A stretch of 64,000 nucleotides of DNA from Daucus carota subsp. sativus (GCF_001625215.2 NC_030382.2:47147364-47211363), one strand, 5' to 3'; shown: positions 23,458-39,510, counted from the first letter of the stretch. Made by a program: numbers and translations. Notes: generated by a model from the sequence alone, not told the origin.

Positions 23458-25220
23458 ATCAGCCTCGGCAGGGAGAGTAGTAAAATGATGTTATGTCACA
23501 TGTAAAACTACAAGGAGGAGCTCGATGCTTATGGTGTTTGATTAAGATCTTGATGCAAGAACTAAGCCACTTATTATGCATTCTGGCACTCACAGAGTCG
23601 CAGGCTTTTTTTTCCTGAGGACATAGGTGGTTTGTGATTTGTATGGAACGGTCTTGTATAGTTTTCTTAGTCATTTCTCTGTTACTCTGTACATGTTTCA
23701 AGTTTTCCCTCTATAGTTGAGACAGGGTGGCATTGGAAATCCATGTAGTGGCGTCCCGAGCAAAAGAACTGTATCAACTAGTCTGGTAGTATCAAAACAA
23801 ACTTAATTACTACTACTAGATGGCAGAGTCTAGAGTGGTAGGTTGATAGTCCTGGTCTTGAACTAGTAGGATGTAGTCATTATATCTAATATCTATCGAA
23901 ATTATGAGAGTAGTAACGAAAAATAGTGATATATGCATAAAATTGAATATAAAATTTTATAAAATATTTTTTAGTTATGCTATCTATGTGAATAAGTAGG
24001 ATTACAAAGATTCTGGATCCAATTTTGTTATATGAAATATTTTTCAAATTGTAATTGCCGTGGAAAAAGAATAAAGATGTGGCGACATACATAGATGATT
24101 CCTTGGTCCCTCGTACTCAATTTAATACCAATGGGTCCATTTTCGAACATGGCAGTGGTCCGGTCAAATGAATTACATATCCACCGCGGAAAGCCCCTTG
24201 CTTTTGTCAATGGAATCTTTGGGCACACTCATTATTATATGATTAACCCTTCTGTCAAATAGGCCCTGGGAGGAAAACAACACCTCCGTTCCCTTTCAAA
24301 TGATCTTTAGGTTCTTACACGTATTTGACGCAGAACAAGAATTAGCAAATGAATACATGCAACTATGCAACTTATAAGTTATAACTGCAAAAAATGGAAC
24401 AGAGGATTTCATTTCTAATGAATACGCATTGTTTCTTCAAGAAATTCGTATTCTGTTTATTTCTTTTAAAATTTTTTGGGGGTTAATTCGTGAATTGTAG
24501 TCCGTAGGTTTAAAATTTGTGTGATGGTCTGGATGGCTCGTGGCTATAGTGTGTACAAAGGTTGATGAAAAAGATTGGCGAACGAGTCTCATACTCTCAT
24601 TATCAATGACCTAACTCCTGCTACATGTTGCTATCTATGCATAAAGCTTGTGAGTAGATTCAAGAAATATCTTCTGTAGTTATCAAGTTATGCGGGTCAG
24701 GAATCACCTCTGCAGCTCTGCTTCGTCTGTTTTCAAGTGCAATACTGTGCTAGTTTCATTTTTCTTGCTTTGCTCACTTCCACTCTTAAATTTCCAAATT
24801 TAATTGCATGCGTGCCATAACCCTGCCAGGTACAAGCTGCTGCTCTTCTTACATAAGTTTCTTTAAACTACAGTTATATAATTATCTTCTAACCTTTACT
24901 TCTGTGTAGTTTCGAATGAACGGCCATTCCCATATTTCAATAAGAAACATCTCTTCTCAGTGCTCATGGTTCCTCGTCTCCCTCTCCGAACATGGGTCAC
25001 AATACCAATACGAAACAGAGTAGTTGTGTATTGCTTGATGCTAGCAAGTTGAAACATACATGTGTATAGAAGTTGGGTTATTTAGATCAGTCGTACCCTT
25101 ATTAAGCACCTAACAATCTGCTTAGAAGATTTAGTTGTAGTCTCCTCGCCTCATATTTATCAACAACAAATGTTAAGTTAGTCATTTTGCACTTACCGAA
25201 TAAGATTGTATTGTAATTAA
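23458..25220. other. Intergenic, no gene seen
   Basis: AT-rich spacer, perhaps with the 3' UTR of the upstream gene in its first 250 bp. There are no convincing exons, RNA genes or element ends. Confidence 0.5.
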
Positions 25221-25222
25221 TA

Positions 25223-25484
25223 CTCCCTCCGTCCCTTTTTACATGTCCACTTTGAAAAAGAAAATTGTCCCAAATTACTTGTCCACTTCTTTTTTCAAAG
25301 CAACTTTTTGTATGTTTTTTCAAAAAATAACAACTTCCAATGTTTGACTAGCATATATATATACACAACTCTATCTAATTCATTACATTTATTAGGGATA
25401 TGTATGAAAACAAGATATTCAACTAACATTTTCTTAAGATGCGTTATTTTTTCAAAAGGGACAAGTAAAAGGGGACGGAGGGAG
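25223..25484. mobile_element. Stowaway/Tc1-mariner MITE
   Basis: A 262-bp element with ends CTCCCTCCGTCCC and GGGACGGAGGGAG-type, flanked by TA (25221-25222 and 25485-25486). The CTCCCTCCGTCCC end with a TA target is diagnostic for plant Stowaway-like mariner MITEs. A second copy of the family is at 26457-26761. Confidence 0.9.
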
Positions 25485-26160
25485 TAATACCGAAAAACGT
25501 ATGAATTTGTGATAAACATAATTACAATTAATATGATCATACCAAACTTAAATAACTTCGAACCATTCATGGTAAAACGTTTGGGTAGCAAATAGACAGG
25601 GTTTACTCTGACAAAAGATTGGACCAAATTCATTCTCATAAAAAATGTCGTCGTTTATTTGTTATAATTTCATTAAATATAATAGACATTTCATATATAA
25701 TAATTGTGTTTATTAAAATATTTTAAAGTAACTCATCATCGTCGCGTTATTTAAAAAACAATGTGAAAAATATTTTGACACCTAATTTGAGTTCCGGAAT
25801 ATTTTCTCCTTTAGCTCTTTCATAATAAATCCAAAATTATTGCCTGTACATCACTATTAGGCCATCTTCAACAGTGGAATCATTTTTTGGCATAAATCTT
25901 GATCCAAATTTAGACCGAATCATCTTTCCATTTCAATAGTTTGGCATAAATTTTGGTCCAAATTCATATATCAATATTTTATTATTCAAACAATTTTTAT
26001 ATTATTATTCTAATCTTTTAACAATAATATAAGATTACATATTAATATTAAACTCAATAAATTCATCAAATTAGAAAAACATTACATTTAAATAAAGAAA
26101 ATAAAAGAAAATTTAACGTTTTATTTAATTAACTAAAATAAAATTTACAAAAATTCAATA

Positions 26161-26280
26161 CTACTCCGAATTAATATATTGTTCCCACAAATGCTCAATT
26201 AATGCATCTCGAAATGCAATTTGAGTTTTTTTATTTTTAAATTTTCGATGTCGTCCAAGAAATTGTTGAAATCGAGCATT
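26161..26280 (-). pseudogene. C-terminal remnant of a PIF/Harbinger transposase
   Basis: The minus strand reads 39 codons and a stop. The residues are RFQQFLGRHRKFKNK, then IAFRDALIEHLWEQY and INSE. This matches the usual end of plant PIF/Harbinger transposases (RF..FL.RH..I.......I.LR.ALI.HLWE.Y). A stop codon lies directly upstream in frame, and the DDE catalytic part is missing, so it is a remnant. It identifies the surrounding TTA-flanked element independently of its ends. Confidence 0.75.
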
Positions 26281-26456
26281 TTAATGTGTTGTTAATTTGA
26301 ATTATTTCAAGAGTATTTAATTTTATTATATTTCATAATTAATATATATAAAATTATTTAAGTAAAATATGTTAAATATAATTTATAAATATTTAATAAT
26401 TATATTAACATAAAATAATTTAATTAACTAAATATACAAAAGATAAAAAGTTATTA

Positions 26457-26761
26457 CTCCCTCCGTCCCTTTTTATCTGTCCATTTTGGAAAAAAAAACA
26501 CATACCAAGGAATAATTGATTGTATGAACTTTTTCATTAAATACCTCTAATTAATATCTTGAAAATGTTGGAATACCCCTACTTTATGTCTTGAAAACAT
26601 AAATTCAACTAAGTTTTAAATAAGTCAAGCCTTGAAAATTGAAATCATGGAGATATATTTGAAAAACTATCATTAAATTAGTTTTGAAAGTATAAATGGA
26701 CAGATAAATAGGAACAAATTTTTACTTTCAAAAGTGGACAGATAAATAGGAAGGGAGGGAG
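26457..26761. mobile_element. Stowaway/Tc1-mariner MITE, nested in the PIF/Harbinger element
   Basis: A 305-bp element with ends CTCCCTCCGTCCC and AGGGAGGGAG, flanked by TA (26455-26456 and 26762-26763). The subterminal ATCTGTCCA/TGGACAGAT blocks match the copy at 25223-25484 in general pattern. Its position inside the TTA-flanked element shows that it came later. Confidence 0.85.
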
Positions 26762-27084
26762 TATTATATTACTAAGATTTAGGCGGGTGAACAGTGTCGG
26801 CTTAAATTTAAGCCAGTACTGTTCACCGACCTAAATTTGGACCAAGATTTAGGCCAAAGATTTAGACGGAAACCGGTCCAAATTTGGACCTTTAAGCCAC
26901 GGTTGGGTTTGACCTTAGTATGATAACCAGGTTAATCGAGACGGGATTAGCTAAAATCAAATTTGAACTCGCAAAATGAAGTATCCCTAAAATCGGTGTG
27001 ATTGCCTGCTCGATATTCACAAATTACAGATCATAAAGTGGCCAGAAACCAAAAAGTTAAAATACTAACTCTGGTAACAAAAAC

Positions 27085-27662
27085 TAGGCATGTACGCGGT
27101 TCGGATTGATTCGGTTGGAGGGTAATAACCGAACCAAACCGCAACTTGCGGTTTTCTAAAATCTCAAACCGCGATCAAACCGTTGGTTAAAAAAACCCAA
27201 TCAAATCCACCCACGTAATTGCGGTTGGTTGCGGTTTGAGTTGCGGTTCAACCGCTAAAATAGTTAGACAAAGAAGTTCTATTATACACTCTGATATAAG
27301 TTTCCATTTGGAGCATGAAATAAATTACAGTCATGGACACATTGACTAATTTATATTGAGTCTTGCTCAAAGAGCCCAAATTTCATTAATTTAGTAACTT
27401 TTTTTTATTTATGTGAATATCTATATGTAAATATATAAACATATATAATAAAAATATTTAAATTTATATAATGTGCGGTTGGCGGTTGCGGTTGGTTTTT
27501 TGCGGTTTTAAAAAAAATGAATCCGCAACCAAACCGCAAATTAATGGTTATTAAAAAATCCATCTGCGACCACCCACATTGTGCGGTTATCCATAATACA
27601 CGGATCGGTTGCGGATGGTTGTTGCGGTTGATGCGGTTGAGCGGATTGAATGTACAGCCCTA
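27085..27662. mobile_element. hAT MITE with AACCGC arrays
   Basis: A 578-bp element with ends TAGGCATGTAC and GTACAGCCCTA (one or two mismatches) and an exact 8-bp flanking repeat ACAAAAAC (27077-27084 and 27663-27670). Both subterminal parts are rich in TTGCGGTT/AACCGCAA, much like the large hAT element at 9299-17501. It ends about 190 bp before the start codon of the receptor kinase gene, so it sits in the promoter. Confidence 0.9.
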
Positions 27663-27849
27663 ACAAAAACTATCCGTGACAACTCAATTAATGTACTCTC
27701 AATCTCTCTCTTCCTCTCTTCTCTCTCTCTCTCTATTTTGATGTTTTCAATATGAGTCAATGACCCCTATCCATTTTCTCCTTCATTTCCACTCAACACT
27801 TCGCACCCACTAATCAAAATCATAACTTTAGGCCCTTCAAATCACCACT

Positions 27850-29673
27850 ATGAAAATACACCCACTCTTCTTCATTTTTTTCACCACAACTATCCTTTTT
27901 TTCTTCACTTCAGCCATTGAAGATGATGTCAAATGTCTTCAAGGTATCCAATCTGCATTCACAGATCCACAAGACAAGCTCAGATGGAGCTTTGACAACA
28001 CCTCTGTCACCTCCATTTGTCAACTCACCGGAGTTTCTTGCTGGAATGAGAAGGAGATTAGGCTTATTAGTCTTCAACTTCCGGCTATGGGCCTCGCCGG
28101 AACCCTACCGGAATCTTTGAAGTTTTGCCGGAGCTTACAGACTTTGGATCTTTCTGGGAATCAGATATCTGGTATGATTCCCCAACAGATTTGTACTTGG
28201 TTGCCTTATTTGGTTACTCTAGATGTTTCAAGTAATGATTTTTCGGGTTCTATTCCGAGTGCGTTGGTGAATTGTAAGTTCTTGAATAATTTGATTTTGA
28301 GTAATAATAAGTTGTCTGGTTCTATTCCTTATGAGATTGGGAGGTTGGATAGGCTCAAGAGGTTTGTGGTTTCGGGTAATGATCTTTCAGGGGATATTCC
28401 GGAGGATTTGTCGAGATTTCAGGAGGAGGATTTTGAGGGGAATAATGGGCTTTGTGGGAAGCCAGTTGGGGGGAAATGTGGTGGTATGGGGAGTAAGAAT
28501 TTAGCTGTTATTATTGCTGCTGGGGTTTTCGGGGCATTGGGATCGTTGGTTATAGGATTTGGGTGTTGGTGGTGGTTTTTTGTTAGGGGGAACCGGAAGA
28601 AGAGGGAGGAGAGAGGTGTTGGTGGTGGGAAGGATGGTAGAAGTTGGGTTGAGAGATTGAGAGCTCATAGGCTTGTTCAGGTTTCGTTGTTTCAGAAACC
28701 TATTGTCAAAGTTAAGGTGAATGATTTGATTGTGGCGACTGATGATTTTAGTGATGATAATATTGTCATTACAACAAGGACCGGGGTCTCGTATAAGGCT
28801 ATTTTGTCGGATGGATCTGCATTGGCGATTAAGAGATTGAGTGCTTGCAAGCTTAACGAGAAGCAATTTAGGTCGGAAATGAATCGATTAGGGCAGCTAA
28901 GACATCCTAATCTGGTGCCTTTGTTGGGTTTTTGTGTTGTGGAAGATGAAAGGCTTTTGGTGTATAAGCATATGCCTAATAGTAGTTTGTATTCACTATT
29001 GTACTTGGGTGTTGCTCCGACTAGTAATAGTTTCTTGCTAGATTGGCCTGCTAGGTTTAGAATTGGTTTTGGTGCAGCTAGGGGACTCGCTTGGCTTCAC
29101 CACGGATGTCAGCCCCCCTACCTCCATCAGAATATAAGCTCGAATGTGATTCTTCTTGATGATGATTATGATGCTCGCATAACAGATTTTGGATTGGCGA
29201 GGCTTGTGGGTTCAGTTGACTCTAACGATAGTTCATTTGTAAATGGTGACTTAGGGGAGTTTGGATATGTGGCTCCTGAATATTCAAGTACTATGGTTGC
29301 CTCGATGAAAGGGGATGTTTATAGTTTTGGAGTAGTACTTTTGGAGTTGGTAACAGGACAAAAGCCTCTCGAGGTGAGTAATGCAGGGGAAGGATTCAAA
29401 GGACATCTGGTGGATTGGGTTAATCAGCTAGCTAGTGTTGGTCGAACTAAGGATGTTATCGATAATTCACTTCGTGGAAAAGGTAATGACGACCAAATCT
29501 TGCAATTTCTAAAAATCGCTTGTACTTGTGTGATGTCAAGGCCAAAAGAAAGACCTTCTATGTATCAAGTTTACCAGTCATTAAGGAGCATGGGTGCGGA
29601 TCACGGATGCTTGGAACAATTCGACGAATTTCCATTGAACTTTGGCAAGCAAGAACATGACCACAAGGATTAG
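27850..29673 (+). CDS. LRR receptor-like pseudokinase, BIR2/BIR3-like
   Basis: A single exon of 607 residues, the size of Arabidopsis BIR2 and BIR3 (about 600). It has a signal peptide (about 1-22), a paired-Cys cap with SICQLTGVSCW, about five LRRs (70-200), a short LRR end (NNGLCGKP), a membrane span (about 218-245) and a kinase-like domain (about 290-585). The kinase lacks a proper Gly loop (RTGVSYKA) and has HQN where active kinases have HRD; the Lys of AIKRL and the DFG motif remain. BIR proteins bind BAK1/SERK co-receptors at the plasma membrane and hold back immune and growth signalling until ligand arrives; the same is inferred here. The leader is CT-rich and a hAT MITE lies just upstream. 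Confidence 0.9.
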   Translation: MKIHPLFFIFFTTTILFFFTSAIEDDVKCLQGIQSAFTDPQDKLRWSFDNTSVTSICQLTGVSCWNEKEIRLISLQLPAMGLAGTLPESLKFCRSLQTLDLSGNQISGMIPQQICTWLPYLVTLDVSSNDFSGSIPSALVNCKFLNNLILSNNKLSGSIPYEIGRLDRLKRFVVSGNDLSGDIPEDLSRFQEEDFEGNNGLCGKPVGGKCGGMGSKNLAVIIAAGVFGALGSLVIGFGCWWWFFVRGNRKKREERGVGGGKDGRSWVERLRAHRLVQVSLFQKPIVKVKVNDLIVATDDFSDDNIVITTRTGVSYKAILSDGSALAIKRLSACKLNEKQFRSEMNRLGQLRHPNLVPLLGFCVVEDERLLVYKHMPNSSLYSLLYLGVAPTSNSFLLDWPARFRIGFGAARGLAWLHHGCQPPYLHQNISSNVILLDDDYDARITDFGLARLVGSVDSNDSSFVNGDLGEFGYVAPEYSSTMVASMKGDVYSFGVVLLELVTGQKPLEVSNAGEGFKGHLVDWVNQLASVGRTKDVIDNSLRGKGNDDQILQFLKIACTCVMSRPKERPSMYQVYQSLRSMGADHGCLEQFDEFPLNFGKQEHDHKD

Positions 29674-32043
29674 CTTGTCGTCATAAATGTAATCCTTGTG
29701 GTCATGAATGTGTACAAGCATACACTGTTGCCAGCTTTCAACATTTCTGTGATGACAGATTCAGCAAGTAGGTTTTTCTTTGTATGCTCAATTATTAGAT
29801 AAGGTTGTAAAATATAGTTGCCAAATGCCTGGACTTGCATCTCAAATTGTACCTGTTTCCATTCTTGCAGAAGCTACTGATGTATGTTCTAGATAATTGC
29901 AGCATAACCAATTATGTGCCTACCCTGGAATTCTTTGTTTAGCATGCTTTCAATTTTTTGCCTGATGAGTATTTGCAAATAATTCGTCCTTAAAATAACC
30001 TCTATGATTGTAGTTATGAAAGTTTTGAACCCTTTCCTATATAAACAACTATTCTAGAGTCCCTTTTCTGTTTTATACAGAGTGGATCTTAAGGGTCACC
30101 GATGGTTCAGTATACGGAATAAAGAGAAATATCAGGGGTACCAAATTCTAGTCCCAGAATCTACCTTCCATTTGCATATGAAGATATTTGAGAACTTGTT
30201 TGAAAACTTTATTGAGATGCATTTCAGAACTAGTAGTGTTGCTCAATAATTGGTCCTATTGCTCCTAGGCGATCAACAAACTTCTTTTCTGTATCTTTCT
30301 ACAGTGGTTCTTGAAGACGCATCAGGCATCTACGGTGATGATATCCGGTAACTATGTGTTCAATATCCCAGTAACCAATGTGTTAAATTAAATAACCCAG
30401 TAACGATTACGAAAATCCGTTTTCAAATCACCCTCAAGAGTGAACATCTTAGTCCAACACAACACATTATTATCTAATTTAGATAGACTAGAAACTGATC
30501 CATGATCAATTTCTAAAAGGGTAAGAGATGACAATATAACCATGAATAGTATATAATTATTATTTTAAATTACAGTAAACAGAATATAGTTTTGTAATAT
30601 AGTAATAGATGATGTTAAATTTTTAGAGGTGTATAACTACGTAGTAATTAAAGCCTGTCCTCCAATAATCTAGCTTCTTATTTGGCCAGACTGTACTCAT
30701 ATAGTCGTATTCATTCGTTTTCGGAATGATTCCGCATAGGTTATCCTGTTTGTCTATGAGAATATGAAAATCTTATGCGGATCCTTGTTTCACCCTGGCA
30801 TAATTGGCTGTGGACCTTAATATATTGGCTTTATGTATACTAACCTTTATGCATAAAGTTAAGTATGCAGAGTTTCTGCTCTGTTATGCATTCTCCTTGC
30901 ACTCCAACAGCTCTTTCCTTCAGTTGTTGTTGAGCATTTCTTTTAGTGTGCAAGAGCTAATAAATTTTGAAGATGAAGCAAACTTCCAAAAAGAGATTCA
31001 AACATTTCGCTGTCTTGATTAAACATTGCCATAATGCAGATGATTGAACACGATGATTCATGTGATGGGAAGGAGGCATGGTCTCTCACCATCATTTCCC
31101 TTTCAACTGCAAACCCTGCATGTGAAGGGGGTCAGTTGTAATGTCTAGGCATCTCTGTGTCTGTATGTTGCATTCCTAACAATTGAACACATAATAATGG
31201 TATTCTCAGAAATTCATGGCCACATTCCCACAACCCCACATGCTTCTGATCCCACCCTTGGCGAAAACATAGATTGCAAAGCCTCTATTTTATATGCCAG
31301 GCTCTCCATGTTAGAAAGATAAAGCACCGGGAAGACAGAATTATTCTTAAATCATTGTGGCAATAACAAAACTGGGAATTTTAAAAACCAGAAACAGTGG
31401 AGGTATATTGGACACACAGAAAAAAAAAAAAGAAAAAGAAAAGGAGATTACAAGTAAAACCGGATAGACAATATTAACACACAAACAAACATTTAAACAA
31501 TTCAAAATAATATACATCAAATATAATTGAACCATGAAAACAGAATATAAAGAGCAAGGCTAAATAACTGAACCGCACCAGTCCACAAAACTATGATTTG
31601 TATAACTCCTATTAGCCAAGACTCACATTCAAGACAAGTGCTTGCATTAATACTTTTTGCCAGATTCTTAAACAAAATTTATAACATATCAAGAACAGGA
31701 AATGTGCTTTCTACTTTAAAGCTGTAAGATTACATAACACAATAACATGTTATTGCTGCATCACCCACCCACCTACCAAACTTATATCTTTTCTTCTTCT
31801 TTTCATCCCTTTTTTAGGTGAAAATATACAAAACAAAAAGGCCTGCTGCTTTAGTCAAATCTTGGTGAAATTTCTACTTGATCGCATCATCTGCAGCTGA
31901 GCTAAAAAGAAAGAAAGAAAGAAAAGAGAAGCAGAATGATATGGCAGGATCCCTCAGAATATAAAGTCAAAACTCCTTTTACGACACATCTACATTGACC
32001 TGATGGCAAGTGAGGATTACAACAGCTGATGGGTGGCTTGAGA
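29674..32043. other. Intergenic between two converging genes, no gene seen
   Basis: This holds the 3' UTRs of the receptor gene (plus) and the PP2A gene (minus). Only short chance frames are seen. I find no splice-bounded exon, RNA gene or element ends. Confidence 0.5.
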
Positions 32044-35864
<3,821 letters not shown>

Positions 35865-36150
35865 TTTTCTCTCTCTTCTCTCTCTCCCCCTCTCTCTCGC
35901 TATGTATATCTCGCTCTTGTATCTCTACTCTCTCCGATCTGATCAATCACAGATCCACAATCACATCATCAATCAAACTCATACAGATTCAAATATTCAT
36001 AAAACTATACACACGAATATGTATGTATATGTGTATGCATAGATTGTATACTTACCGAGTCTCCACAGCATCAGAGATGAATCGGTCGGCGAGTTGTTAT
36101 CGTCTCAGATGTTTCCAACATTCATCTCGCTTACTTTCTCTCTCTAGAAA

Positions 36151-38400
36151 GTAGAAATGATTATTTTTTATTTATGGTATTTATACTTTTTTACATTTGT
36201 TTTTTATTGAATATGTGTGGTATCTTGGAGAAGAAAACGCTGTAAAGACTAAAGCAAATATTTTTATATTTTATATTTGGAGTTGGAGGAAACAAAGTTT
36301 AAGATGAATGTATTTTCAAAAAAAAAAAAGTTTAAGATGAATGTAATTGCAAAATGAAAGCATGGTGGACACTTTTTTGTGTATTTGAAAAATTTATAAT
36401 TGAGTCAAAAGCATTAAAATTAACAATTATGGTGAGTCACGATTTGCATGTAATGTGCAGTAAAATAGATGGCTGGAATTGAACGAGTCTAAATTTAGAT
36501 AAAGCGTGTGAAGACTGAAGACCAGTTTTCTGACCTTTGTCTAATAAATGAACGACATGAGTATATGTTTTCGCAGCTTTAAAAAGTAGTAGCACACTCA
36601 TCTTGTGTATTGATAATTGGTTAATTGTACCGGTTATTTATTTATTTTTTATAATTTAGAGGAAGTAGCAAAAAAAAATAAAAAACAGCAAGTAATATGT
36701 TTCAATTCTTTGGGACTTCCATTCAGTTTAAATCACGGTCCTCTATAAAATAGCAGTTCATTTTGAGAATAATTTTTTTCTAAGAACATCTCTACAGCGA
36801 TGACATGGTCAAATTGATATAAAGTAATATGATTTATGTAAAATTTGTTAAACTCGCAGGTCTTGTCATGTCATAGAAATTAACTATATTTTATAAGTAA
36901 TATTTTTATCATTGTTTCAATTTATGATAAGTAAAATATATATTTAACATGATAACAATGAAATTTTTTTACAAGTTATAAATCTGACAAATATAATCGA
37001 GGCGGGTTAAAATCACACCCAACAACCATCTTGTTAGAGTTCAATTTGTTTACAAAAATTCTATAAGTTTTTATTCACGATATCTTTATCTATTTTTAGT
37101 TATAAAAGTTATCCATAACTACTACTAGAGATAAAAAAAATACTAATTCTTTTGGTATTTGGGCCAACTTATTTGGTCTCTTTAATGTAAAGGATATTAT
37201 AATTTAGAGTGATGCTATGTATGTCAATTTTAAAAGAATATATATATGAATATTATATTGATTAATTTTAAATAGATAATTTATGTACAGACATGATTCT
37301 CTTATCATTAATATGAATGAATTCAATCAAAAGAGAATAATTTTATGATCTTTGATCGTTTTCTTAATTTATTCTAGTTAAAATATTAATTAAAATTAAC
37401 AAATAATTTTATTGATCCTGCATAGCTTCACCAAAAATTTCTATTAATAAATCAAAATCTCTGTCACCATAATATTGACCAACTTATTGGTCTCTTTGAT
37501 GAAAGATATATTTGATGGTTTATTCTATTCGTACTAAACACAATTAAATATTTCGATTTTAATTTATGTATTAGGCCTTTTGAGTTTTATTTTTTAACAA
37601 TTATTTGTATTGAATTTCTAATTTTAAAACTTAACTAGACAACTCCATCTTTTTTTGTCTAAAAAGAAAACATTTTTATTAAGCGGAACATAATATAGTT
37701 GAAACGAATCCAGCAGGTCGATACAACTAAGTTGGAAAACAAATAATATACTAAAAATGATTAGCTTATTTGTTTCATGATCGTTCAATATATAAAATTT
37801 AAAATTTCATTAAATTAATAATACAACCGCAGATATAATCCAAATTGCACCGTCCTCTAAATCATAATACCTTTAAATGTTATAATTGACATATGTTTTT
37901 TCATATAAAATCTACATATTATTTAGATATTGTGATTACCGTATAAATTATGGTGTCAAAATCTAATCTAAGCTACTTGAATGACCAAAAACAACCAAAA
38001 CTGTAAAAGAAAAAGCCGTGAAAAAGGCCAGCACAACCCTTTTCTTTTTCAGGTAAAAATACAGAGCTTTAGTTAATTCATGCATTTCACTTTAGTTTGA
38101 GCACATGCAGTCACGTTCCAGATTTTATAAATTACACAATGTTCAGATGAAGTGTTTGCTTGTACATTGCAATCATATTTTGATCTTCAGTGATTGTACG
38201 TACGTTTAGTTACTAATGGAGAAAAGCTTAACCAAAATCATGGAACTCAATACTTTTACACTCTAATTAATTATATATAAATCTTACACTTAAAAAGGTA
38301 AGACAAGGCGTAAAACATACTCTAAGCCGTTGCGTTATATATATTGCACTGTCTTCTACATATTTGTGTTTCAAGTATGTGAACCGTATTGTCACTACGA
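36151..38400. other. Intergenic, no gene seen
   Basis: Very AT-rich spacer upstream of PP2A and downstream of the CLE gene. A pair of direct repeats (CCAACTTAT.TGGTCTCTTT) occurs at about 37168 and 37484. No coding or RNA feature is seen. Confidence 0.5.
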
Positions 38401-39510
38401 CTAGGCTTGGCCAGGGGGTCTTCCTGAATTTCCAGCTTTCCTGTTTAATTGTAAAAAATATATATTATATAAAAGTGTTGGAAAACTGTAAAACTGTGAG
38501 TATTTTATACTATGATCCATTAGGTGATTGAACATATATACTGCTGTGTATATAGATGCTATATATAAGTGATATATTAACACATGTTTACGAAATTGTG
38601 TAGTTCTAGTTAAAATTTGGGAGAATGATCGACAAAAGCTAGCGCAAAAGTTTGGAAGAATTCCTGATAGTGATAATTATCGGGTAAACTTAGAGAACAA
38701 ATTAAAGTGGTACACTGGTACTATTCATATACGATATCGCTCAAAGATTGATCCAAGTGAAGTGACAGAATAAAGCGAAGGAATTTACTTTCTTTTTTAC
38801 TTTATTACTTCTGTAAATATCTTAAAATTCTGCAACTTTATTAATCATGCCATGCATATTACTCCGCAAGAGACAAAACATTAATTTGTATTGAACAAGC
38901 TTGGCGAAATCCGCAATTAAAAAAATGGGGATTACAATAATAAAATTTTGAAGAATAGATGAAACCAAAAATTAATTTTAAAGAAAATATGCCGATTTTC
39001 AAAGGCCACTGGACTGTAACACAACCCTCATCCTATCCCTTAGTTATAAGCCATGCTTGTCAAAGAAAAAGAATTATAAGCTTTAATCATATCACACCAG
39101 TACTACTTCTTAGCTAGATGCATAATATATATAATTATCTTGTAAGAAAAAGAAGTAGGTGCATAATATTGAAATTATTTTGTTATAAGCAATCATGAAA
39201 TTATATATTTTATAAAGAGATGGACATACCGATTATGGATGGGGTCAGGACCATTAGGCACTCTTCTTTTGTTCATGTTGAAGTTAAAATCTGAGTTTGG
39301 ACCTGGGACTTGCAGCTTCTTAGCTAAGGTATGATCTATCACCTTCATCTGTTTCAAGCCTCCTGCTTCTGATTCGGACAAGTTGATCCAGTTTGTTTCT
39401 GATTTAACACTACTTTCTATCATCCCACCCGCCAAAGACAAAACAAAGCCTAGCAAAATTAGTATGGCAAACAAAGCCCTAAAAAACCCTAATCCACCAC
39501 CATTTCCCAT
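38401..39510 (-). CDS. CLE peptide precursor, CLE25-like
   Basis: Two exons, 39230-39510 and 38401-38440, with a 789-bp GT-AG intron, give 106 residues. The start at 39510 is chosen because an ATG there opens directly into a hydrophobic signal segment (LGFFRALFAILILLGFVLSL). The C terminus has the CLE dodecapeptide RRVPNGPDPIHN followed by RKAGNSGRPPGQA; the intron splits the Arg codon just after the CLE box. The motif and tail match the CLE25/CLE26 type (RKVPNGPDPIHN in CLE25). CLE peptides are cut out, hydroxylated at Pro and secreted to LRR receptor kinases; Arabidopsis CLE25 moves from root to shoot in drought and acts through BAM receptors. Orthology is inferred from the motif and gene shape. 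Confidence 0.85.

Larger units (their letters stand above)
25860..26914 (-). mobile_element. PIF/Harbinger element, deleted, with transposase tail
   Basis: The ends GGCCATCTTCAACAGTGG (25860) and CCACGGTTGGGTTTGACC (ending 26914) are imperfect inverted repeats, flanked by TTA on both sides (25857-25859 and 26915-26917), the PIF/Harbinger target. Subterminal motifs such as TTTGGTCCAAATT recur in both orientations. The interior keeps the last 39 codons of a transposase on the minus strand, and a younger Stowaway is inserted at 26457-26761. Without that insertion the element is about 750 bp, a deletion derivative of a once coding element. Confidence 0.8.

Noticed and set aside
36781-36805. TAAGAACATCTCTACAGCG resembling a PIF/Harbinger MITE end
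   Set aside because: No matching inverted end or second TAA/TTA found downstream within 700 bp.
37163-37514. Two direct copies of a ~35-bp block (CCAACTTAT.TGGTCTCTTT)
   Set aside because: Too short and imperfect to call an LTR pair or element; nothing coding lies between.
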